Source of the DNA: JAJPHF01 sp035293805
GTDB lineage: Bacteria > Chloroflexota > UBA6077 > JAJPHF01
Direction: 5' to 3'
Assembly: GCA_035293805.1 (NCBI GenBank)
Contig: DATGMD010000029.1
Span: forward strand, 8,046 to 72,045
Length of the DNA: 64,000 bases
Made by a program: the position numbers and the translations under genes. Each line of letters opens with the position of its first letter. The first letter of the stretch is position 1. The notes beneath the pieces are model-generated. The model did not search any database. It was given only the letters and a program-made list of their open reading frames with translations, and was not told where the DNA came from. This document shows, piece after piece, positions 54,655 to 64,000 of the stretch.

Positions 54655-55080
54655 GTGAGGTGGCTCGTAGGATTCGCGCTAGGCGTGCTGGGCGGCTGGG
54701 CGCTCGGGTGGGCGGCCGGCCCCCGGGGCGCGCGACTGAGAGACGCGGGGCCGCGCTGGCTGGGGGTGGCGGGGCCGGGCGCCGCCGACTCGGGGGGACG
54801 AGCAGGCGGCGCCCGGCGCTACGATGGCCTGCTCGAAGACGATCGCCTGACGCGGGTGGCGCGCAAGCGTATTCTTGAGCGCGACGTCGACGACCGGCGC
54901 GTGGACGTGACGACCGTGGACGGGGTGATGTACCTGCGGGGGCGGCCACGCACGAGCCAGGACGCGGCGGCGATTGTGGACGTGGCGGAAACCACGCCTG
55001 GCGTGACGAAGGTGGTGAACGAGCTGAAGCCGCTCGACCAGGAGGAGAGCGCGGCCCCGGCGACGAAGAGCGGGGCGTAG
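54655..55080 (+). CDS. Membrane-anchored BON-domain protein
   Basis: 141 residues from GTG (GGGAGG upstream). An N-terminal Gly/Trp-rich membrane helix (WLVGFALGVLGGWALGWAAG) precedes a basic/Gly-rich segment and a BON domain (DDRLTRVARKRILERDVDDR to TTPGVTKVVNELKPLD) with the characteristic DVTTVDGVMYLRGRP strands. BON domains bind membranes or phospholipids and appear in envelope-stress proteins. Divergent from rpoN; a palindromic terminator follows. Confidence 0.85.
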   Translation: MRWLVGFALGVLGGWALGWAAGPRGARLRDAGPRWLGVAGPGAADSGGRAGGARRYDGLLEDDRLTRVARKRILERDVDDRRVDVTTVDGVMYLRGRPRTSQDAAAIVDVAETTPGVTKVVNELKPLDQEESAAPATKSGA

Positions 55081-55114
55081 CGCGAGCCAGGCCTCGTCCG
55101 GTAACTCACCTGGG

Positions 55115-55158
55115 GACACGCCGAAGCGGCGCCCCCGGGGGCGCCGCTTCGGCGTGTC
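55115..55158. terminator. Perfect 44-nt palindrome between converging genes
   Basis: Two 22-nt complementary arms with no loop (core GGCGCCCCCGGGGGCGCC), 35 nt after the BON gene stop and 21 nt from the converging gene's stop. Bidirectional terminator candidate. Confidence 0.75.
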
Positions 55159-55178
55159 TGTGCGTGCATGGGATGCGC

Positions 55179-55526
55179 TTAGAGGGATTTGATCGCCTTC
55201 TCGGCGCGTCGGAAGCCGTCGTCTACCATGTCCTCGACTTCCTCGAGGATTCCGAGCAAGGCAGGCTTTAGCTCCGGCAACACCCGGTCCACCAGGAACT
55301 CACGGGCAGCCTCCGTGCGCTCCTCGTTGAAGGCGAGGTCGCGGGCGCGGCCCCAGGCGCGGCCCGAGATGGTTTCCGGCTCGGGGGGCGGTGGTGCCTG
55401 CCTGCGGCGCAGCATGAAGGCGGCGGCACCGGCGACCAGTGCGGCGCCGACGATGGCAGCCACGGCCATGGTGGGGCTGCCGCCTTCCTCTTCCAGGTCG
55501 TCCAGGGTCTCTAGGTTGTCGACCAT
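55179..55526 (-). CDS. Small single-pass membrane protein with C-terminal helix
   Basis: 115 residues. An acidic N-terminus (DNLETLDDLEEEGG) is followed by one membrane helix (TMAVAAIVGAALVAGAAAFML), an RRRQ stop-transfer and a long amphipathic helical tail (LPALLGILEEVEDMVDDGFRRAEKAIKSL-like). No family recognised. The tail could form a coiled coil or bind a partner. It lies between the BON gene and the NtrC-type activator. Confidence 0.65.
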   Translation of the reverse strand: MVDNLETLDDLEEEGGSPTMAVAAIVGAALVAGAAAFMLRRRQAPPPPEPETISGRAWGRARDLAFNEERTEAAREFLVDRVLPELKPALLGILEEVEDMVDDGFRRAEKAIKSL

Positions 55527-55629
55527 GGGCTCTCACTACTCCCTTCCGGTGTGACGCCGGCGCAGGCGGCGCGATGTCGTGGCCACGCGGCCGGACAGAC
55601 GCCGCGGCAAGCCGGGGCCGCGGACCCAC

Positions 55630-57045
<1,416 letters not shown>

Positions 57046-57063
57046 TGAGAGCCTCCACTGGGG

Positions 57064-59967
57064 TTAGGGAGCCGCCGAGTGCCGGACTGTGACTAGCTGG
57101 CGGGCGAAGAACTGCTCGCCGCGGCTGTCGACGAGCGAGAGCACCAAGGTGTACCGCCCGTCGGGGAGCGCCGAGGTGTCCCAGGTGTCCAAAACCCCGG
57201 CGCGCACCGGTTGCGTGCGTGACGGCCCGATGAACTGCCAGGCCGAGGGCGCGTCGCCCTCGCCGTATTGTACAGCATAGCGGTCGAAATACGGGGCACT
57301 TGCGCTCCCCAGGATGGGCACGACGCCGTCCACGGTCTGGTCGCTGGTTGGATAGGTCAGCTCGACCTCGTTGGGGAGGTTCGCCCACGGATGATAAGTT
57401 GGGCTCGCGCCGGCACTCGCCGGGGTGGCGGTCGCCGGGGGCCGGCCAACGACGAGCCGGACCACGGGCGCCCCGGCGGCGGGGGTGCGACTCGGCGTGG
57501 GTACGGCGGTGGGGAGGGGGAGCGGCGTCGGCGAACGCGTTGGCCGCGGTGTGAACGTGGGCAGGGGGGCGAGCGTGGGCCCCAGCACGACGCGCGAGCT
57601 GACGGCGGTCGGCGGAATGGGGGTAGGGCTGGGCGTCGGCGTGGTCGTGGGCGCGTTCTCCCAGGGCGCCTGCGGCCGGCCCGTCTGCGGGCCGTGCAGG
57701 TCGCAGTATTCGGTGGGCGCGTACGGCCCCTCGCCGCTCTGGGCGCCGCCGAAGGTGCGAAACTCCACGTTCTGGAGCGGACAGTACTCCGTCGCCAATT
57801 TGTTCGACTGCTTGTCGATGGCCACGCGCAGCTTCGGGGCGTTCGCTGGCCGCGGCGGGTGCTCTGCCAGGAACCAGTCGGTGGTCGTGGCGCAGCCGGG
57901 CGCGGCCAGGTAGCCGGTCGCCGTGCAGACGCTGCCCCGGATGAGCCCGTCGGGCGGCTGGTACGGCTCGGGCGGTGTGCCCTCCAGGGCCTTCTCCATG
58001 AAGTCGTGCCAGATGAGCCCGGCCCCCGACGAGCCGAGCACGAAGCGCATCGGATGGCCGTCGCTGTTGCCTACCCAGACGCCGGCCAGCAAGCTCGGCG
58101 TGTACCCCACGGTCCAGCTATCGCGGTAGTCGTCGGTCGAGCCGGTCTTCACCGAGGCGGGATGCGACAGCCGGAGCGGGTTGTTGACCCCGAACGTCTC
58201 GAGGCGCGCGTTGTTGTCGGCAAGGATGTCGCTGATCATGAAGGTCAGGCGTGGATCGACCGTGGGCTCGGTGGGCGGCGGCGCCCGCTCCTCCAGCACG
58301 TGCCCATTCGAGTCCTCGATGCGGAGGATCGGGTCCGTCGGGACGACGTAGCCGCCGTTGGCGAGGGTCTGGTAGGCGCCGGCGAGCTCCAGCAGCTTCA
58401 CCTCCGTGCCACCGAGGGTGAAGCTCAAGCCGTACTGATGGTCCTCCGAAAGGCTGGTGATGCCTAGCTGCCGGGCCAGGCGGACCGCCTCGCGGACGCC
58501 AACGTACTGCAGCACCTTCACGGCCGGGATATTGAGCGAGTTGCCCAGCGCGCGGCGCAGCGTGACCGGCCCGCGAAAGCGCTTGTCGAAGTTCTCGGGG
58601 GAGTAGAAGCGGTTCGGCCCGTCGGGGAAGCGCGTCGGCTGGTCGAGGACCACCGTCGCCGGGCCGAAGCCGCGCTGGAAGGCCGCCAGATAGACGATGG
58701 GCTTGATCGCCGAGCCGGGCTGGCGGTCGGCGATCGTCGCGTTCACCTGGCCGTCGATGTTGGCGTTGAAGTAGTCGGGGCTGCCGACCATTGCCAGGAT
58801 CTCGCCGGTCCGCGGGTCGAGCGCGACCAGGCCGGCGTTGCGCGCGTCCTGACGCGCGAGGGTCGGGATGTGCTTGGCGACGACCTCCTCGGCGATGCGC
58901 TGCGTGTCCGGGTCGAGGGTCGTGTAGACGCGCAGGCCGGCCTGGAACAGCGCCCGCTGCCCGTACTTCTGAGCGAGCAGGTCGCGGACGTACATGACGA
59001 AGTGTGGCGCCACGATGCGCCCGGCGTCGGGCGTGGTGTACGTAAGCGGCTCGGCCTTGGCGGCCTCGGCGGTGGCGGCGTCGATGTAGCCGTGGCGGAC
59101 CATCAGGTCCAGCACCTGCGCCTGGCGCTGGTGGGCGGCGGCGGGGTCCTTGAAGGGGTCGTAGACCGCGGGGAGCTGCGGCAGCCCGGCGAGCATCGCG
59201 CACTCGGCCAGCGACAGGTCCTGCACCGACTTCCCGAAATAGGTCTGCGCCGCGGCCTCTACCCCGTAGGCCAGGTTCCCATAGTAGATCTCGTTCAGGT
59301 ACATCTCGAGGATCTGGTCCTTGGAGTAGGTGCGGGAAAGCTGGAAGGCGAGGATCGCCTCGCGGATCTTGCGGCTGAAGCTGACCTCGTAGCGCTCCTC
59401 GGGCGGGATCAGCACGTTCTTGACGAGCTGCTGAGTGATCGTGCTGCCGCCGCCCACCACGCGCCCGGCCTCGAGGCCCTCGCGCGCGGCGCGCGCGATA
59501 CCGCGCAGGTCGATGCCGGGGTTGGTGAAGAAGTCGGCGTCCTCCGTGGCCACCGTCGCGTTGATCAAGTAGGCGGGCACTTCCCCGAGCGTGACCATTG
59601 TGCGCTTGCCCGCCTGCTGGTCGAAGACCTGGTAGAGGGTGTTGCCGTAGCGGTCGAGGATCTCCGTGGTCTTGAAGAGGGGGCGCTCGGGCAGCGCGGC
59701 CACCGACGGCAGGTCGCGCACGACCGACTGGTAGGCGGCCAGGCTCACCCCCACACCCAGCGATACCACGGCAAACAACACGATGGGGACGGCCACCGCC
59801 AGGGTCAGCAGGACACGGCGGAGGACGGCGAAGCGTGCGCCGTGCGGCCGGCGGGGACCCTGGCGCAGCCGCGCATTGCGGCGGGCCATGCGGGCAGTGG
59901 GGGAAGGGCGCACGTACTGACTCCTGCCACGCGCGGGGCCGCTGCGCGGACCGTGCCAGCGCGTCAC
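57064..59967 (-). CDS. Class A penicillin-binding protein (PBP1A-like)
   Basis: 967 residues from GTG at 59967 (an internal ATG at 59889 is the alternative). A basic N-terminus and one membrane helix (LLTLAVAVPIVLFAVVSLGV) precede the GT51 glycosyltransferase domain (ATEDADFFTNPGID, GGGSTITQQLVKN) and the transpeptidase domain with the SxxK (GSAIKPI), SxN (SLN) and KTGS (SVKTGSTDD) motifs. It polymerises and cross-links peptidoglycan. A Thr/Pro linker leads to a C-terminal Big/Gmad-like beta domain (about 90 residues). It lies 18 nt upstream of the NtrC-type regulator and is probably co-transcribed. Confidence 0.93.
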   Translation of the reverse strand: MTRWHGPRSGPARGRSQYVRPSPTARMARRNARLRQGPRRPHGARFAVLRRVLLTLAVAVPIVLFAVVSLGVGVSLAAYQSVVRDLPSVAALPERPLFKTTEILDRYGNTLYQVFDQQAGKRTMVTLGEVPAYLINATVATEDADFFTNPGIDLRGIARAAREGLEAGRVVGGGSTITQQLVKNVLIPPEERYEVSFSRKIREAILAFQLSRTYSKDQILEMYLNEIYYGNLAYGVEAAAQTYFGKSVQDLSLAECAMLAGLPQLPAVYDPFKDPAAAHQRQAQVLDLMVRHGYIDAATAEAAKAEPLTYTTPDAGRIVAPHFVMYVRDLLAQKYGQRALFQAGLRVYTTLDPDTQRIAEEVVAKHIPTLARQDARNAGLVALDPRTGEILAMVGSPDYFNANIDGQVNATIADRQPGSAIKPIVYLAAFQRGFGPATVVLDQPTRFPDGPNRFYSPENFDKRFRGPVTLRRALGNSLNIPAVKVLQYVGVREAVRLARQLGITSLSEDHQYGLSFTLGGTEVKLLELAGAYQTLANGGYVVPTDPILRIEDSNGHVLEERAPPPTEPTVDPRLTFMISDILADNNARLETFGVNNPLRLSHPASVKTGSTDDYRDSWTVGYTPSLLAGVWVGNSDGHPMRFVLGSSGAGLIWHDFMEKALEGTPPEPYQPPDGLIRGSVCTATGYLAAPGCATTTDWFLAEHPPRPANAPKLRVAIDKQSNKLATEYCPLQNVEFRTFGGAQSGEGPYAPTEYCDLHGPQTGRPQAPWENAPTTTPTPSPTPIPPTAVSSRVVLGPTLAPLPTFTPRPTRSPTPLPLPTAVPTPSRTPAAGAPVVRLVVGRPPATATPASAGASPTYHPWANLPNEVELTYPTSDQTVDGVVPILGSASAPYFDRYAVQYGEGDAPSAWQFIGPSRTQPVRAGVLDTWDTSALPDGRYTLVLSLVDSRGEQFFARQLVTVRHSAAP

Positions 59968-60015
59968 CGGGCCTCTGTGGGTATAGTACGCGCCGGCAAC
60001 CGTAGATTGCCACCG

Positions 60016-60021
60016 TATAAT
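60016..60021 (+). promoter_or_regulatory. Consensus -10 element upstream of the exported 176-residue protein
   Basis: TATAAT, 33 nt before the ATG of the gene at 60055. No good -35 was found 16-18 nt upstream, so the assignment is tentative. The region is divergent from the PBP gene. Confidence 0.5.
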
Positions 60022-60054
60022 CAGCGGATAATGCGGGCGGCAAAGGAGGTGGCA

Positions 60055-60585
60055 ATGAAGCGAGCCGCGCTAATGTCGCTGTTGCTCTGCGCGCTGGGGC
60101 TCCTGGCGAGCGCCCCGATGGTCCGGGCCGCGCAGGACACGCTGGAGCTCGATGAGGACACCATCCGGCAGATGGTGCGCGACGCGAACTCGGACGCGCT
60201 CTATAGCGTGGCCTACCGCACGGGCAACACCGACACGCTAAGCCAGGCCTGGGGGGGCGAGGCGCTGCTGACAATGCAGGAGGACATCGCCAACCTGCGC
60301 TTCGCCGGGCAGTACATCGATCCGCAGCTGGAGGACATGCAGTTCGACCACATCGAGCAGCTCGGCCCGGGCCGCATCCGCGTCGTGACCGTCGAGCGCT
60401 GGCTGGCACGGCTGTACCAGATCGGCGGCGCTTACCTCGGCTACCAGCGCCAGGTCGTCGAGAACCGCTACCTGCTCGCGCGCGACGGCGATGCCTGGCA
60501 CATCATCGAGGCCGACCAGGAGATCCAGGGCGGCGATCCCGTGTTTCGCCCGGGCGAGCCCGAACAACCCGAACAAGAACAATAG
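60055..60585 (+). CDS. Exported protein of unknown function (NTF2/IMS-import-like pattern)
   Basis: 176 residues from ATG at 60055, which has an ideal AAAGGAGGT 7 nt upstream; the frame's long upstream extension is a shadow of the PBP gene. Signal peptide ends near MVRAAQD. The mature part has a helix (EDTIRQMVRDANSDALYSVA) and a beta-rich half (IRVVTVERWLARLYQIG, RYLLARDGDAWHIIEAD) that looks like a cone-shaped NTF2-type domain, ending in a Pro/Glu/Gln tail. No catalytic site. Stand-alone gene. Confidence 0.75.
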   Translation: MKRAALMSLLLCALGLLASAPMVRAAQDTLELDEDTIRQMVRDANSDALYSVAYRTGNTDTLSQAWGGEALLTMQEDIANLRFAGQYIDPQLEDMQFDHIEQLGPGRIRVVTVERWLARLYQIGGAYLGYQRQVVENRYLLARDGDAWHIIEADQEIQGGDPVFRPGEPEQPEQEQ

Positions 60586-60611
60586 GAGTGGGGGGCCAGC
60601 GGCCAGTACTC

Positions 60612-61186
60612 CTAGCCCCTATCCTCCCGACCCGTGGCCCCATTCGGCGGGAGCCCGATGAGCGGCGTGCCGTCGCGGTCGTGGGCGATAAGCTCCTGGA
60701 TGTAGAGCGAGAGGTAGCCCGCGTGGCGGGCCTGAAACGCCGGGTCGCGCCAGTCGTCGCCCGTCATGCGCCCGCGACAGGTGGCCGCGCCGCAGCCGCA
60801 GTCGAGCGTCCAGCGGTCAGTGTCCGTCGTGCCGTAGTCGAAGGTCAGCTCGTCGCCGGGCGCCACGTCGCGGCGGGCCACCACGGCGACAGAGCCGCGG
60901 ACGCCGCAGTTCGGGTCGCAGCTGTGGTTCATGTAGTCGACCGGCTCGATCTCGTCGGCTGCCATCGGTCCCACGAACATGTCGTACCAGACCTGCACCG
61001 GGAAGTCCCGTAGCTCCTCCGGCAAGGCCCACATCTCGGCGGTCGTCATGATGCGATTGCCCCAGATCGCGACTAGCTCGTGGCGCGGAATTGGGGCGAC
61101 GGCGATGAGGCCCCGGCCGCCAAGGGAGCTGGCGCCCAGACGGGCCTTGGGCGTCAGCCAGGAGTGGGATGCGCGGTGCGGCGGCG

Positions 61187-61190
<4 letters not shown>
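60612..61190 (-). CDS. SET-domain protein overlapping lon
   Basis: 192 residues from the ATG at 61190, overlapping the lon stop (ATGA). Lysine-methyltransferase SET hallmarks: RGLIAVAPIPRHELVA (N-terminal SET-N/GxG-type), YMNHSCDPNCGVRG (the NHSCxPN motif), APGDELTFDYGTTD, and a post-SET cysteine cluster CGCGAATCRG. SET methyltransferases use S-adenosylmethionine to methylate lysine; in bacteria the targets are rarely known. Translational coupling to lon suggests a target or role linked to protein quality control. Confidence 0.88.
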
Positions 61191-63565
<2,375 letters not shown>

Positions 63566-63661
63566 AGCAGCACTCCTGGGTAGGGTCGGAACTCAGCCGG
63601 GCGGGGGCCTTAACCGCGGCTGGGGAACTGCGCCCTCCGTTCACACGGCAGCGCCGATAAG

Positions 63662-63697
63662 AAAAGGGGAACTACCACAGGTTGAGGGTAGTTCCCC
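63662..63697 (-). terminator. Rho-independent terminator of tRNA-Gly
   Basis: On the minus strand GGGGAACTACC, 10-nt loop, GGTAGTTCCCC, then TTTTC. An 11-bp perfect stem and T tract, 6 nt after the tRNA 3' end. Confidence 0.9.
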
Positions 63698-63702
63698 CGG
63701 GA

Positions 63703-63773
63703 GCGGTCGATGGGATTCGAACCCACGGCCTCAATCTTGGGAGGATTGCGTGCAGCCACTACACCACGACCGC
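63703..63773 (-). tRNA. tRNA-Gly (anticodon CCC)
   Basis: 71-nt cloverleaf on the minus strand: 7-bp acceptor (GCGGTCG / CGACCGC, perfect), anticodon stem CAATC/GATTG with loop CTCCCAA (anticodon CCC), variable AGGCC, and T arm GTGGG-TTCGAAT-CCCAT. CCA is not encoded. It has its own promoter and terminator. tRNA 3' ends are common integration sites. Confidence 0.95.
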
Positions 63774-63814
63774 CCGGAAAGCGTCGCGCACTCGCGGCGT
63801 CCCCGTCGCTCCAA

Positions 63815-63843
63815 ACTATACCGCCCGGCGGCCCGACTGTCAA
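63815..63843 (-). promoter_or_regulatory. Sigma-70 promoter of tRNA-Gly
   Basis: On the minus strand TTGACA (63843-63838), exactly 17 nt, then TATAGT (63820-63815), about 42 nt before the mature tRNA 5' end. The clearest housekeeping promoter in the window. Confidence 0.85.
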
Positions 63844-63870
63844 GCATCGGGGACACCTGCCTAGGGCTAT

Positions 63871-64000
63871 TCACTGCTCTAACGAGCGAGTGAGCAGCGG
63901 CAAGCCGCCATCGACTTGAGCGGCCAGCCAGCGGCGCGCGTCGGGCAGGAACACGAAGCCGCGCCGACGTAGCACGTTGAGCGCAGTGTTGCGGAGGGTG
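63871..64000 (-). CDS. C-terminal end of a transposase-like protein (partial)
   Basis: 43 codons of an open frame run in from the right edge of the window and stop at TGA (63871-63873). The peptide reads TLRNTALNVLRRRGFVFLPD and ARRWLAAQVDGGLPLLTRSL, which resembles the conserved RN-x-LN-LLR...AA-x-RR end of ISAs1/IS4-type transposases. The assignment rests on that pattern only; the rest of the gene lies outside the window, and no terminal inverted repeat could be checked. Confidence 0.4.
   Translation of the reverse strand, partial: TLRNTALNVLRRRGFVFLPDARRWLAAQVDGGLPLLTRSLEQ

Noticed and set aside
58870..60054. Long upstream extension of the 176-residue exported protein (frame open from 58870)
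   Set aside because: It lies opposite the PBP gene and is Arg/Val/Gly-rich; the ATG at 60055 has an ideal AAAGGAGGT and begins a signal peptide.

Overview
The window is a very GC-rich (about 70% by eye) bacterial chromosome segment with short spacers and frequent ATGA/TGATG overlaps. The gene content fits a Chloroflexota-like bacterium: a DUF951 protein, a menaquinone-linked ETF dehydrogenase fused to a cytochrome-b-like domain, LVIVD and BNR propellers, SH3-plus-glycosidase proteins, many secreted Pro/Thr-rich proteins and no recognisable outer-membrane machinery. This is inference from gene families, not a phylogeny. The sigma-54/NtrC pair is less expected for that phylum.

Region by region. 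0.3-12 kb: exported proteins of mostly unknown function, including a BNR-repeat lipoprotein, a 1309-residue protein with a collagen-like tract, three unrecognised exported proteins in one likely operon, and an SNase-like/HExxH fusion. 12-18.5 kb: a UbiD-type decarboxylase, a GSNP pentapeptide-repeat secreted protein, a DUF3309-like mini membrane protein, an orphan Tat lipoprotein solute-binding protein and an LVIVD propeller. 18.5-23 kb: pyrF, DUF951, an MFS exporter, a glycosyltransferase. 23.5-28.4 kb: crotonase converging on emo-etfB-etfA, an acyl-CoA electron route to menaquinone whose spacers are filled by heptad-repeat hairpins. 28.7-36 kb: an ornithine-cyclodeaminase-like enzyme, then a respiratory molybdoenzyme locus (fused FeS/NrfD subunit, catalytic subunit, NHL protein, TorD chaperone). 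36-49.5 kb: a 44-codon small ORF, a NIF3-like protein, DUF402, a double cupredoxin, a DtxR regulator, a FN3 surface protein, a PMT-like membrane protein, two GH-A-clan glycosidases and an SDR. 49.5-64 kb: argG-argH-GNAT, rpoN, BON and small membrane proteins, an NtrC-type activator, a class A PBP, a SET-domain protein overlapping lon, tRNA-Gly(CCC) with a clear promoter and terminator, and a transposase-like gene end running off the window.

Non-coding structure is plentiful: dispersed palindromic CCCTCACCCC elements, heptamer tandem repeats, a GGGCATGAAACCC hairpin and several long, nearly loopless palindromes between converging or ending genes. No CRISPR array, prophage or complete insertion sequence was seen. 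The most original material is the exported-protein operon at 2.5-10 kb, the element-filled ETF operon and a few unusual fusions; no known defence or secretion system is present.
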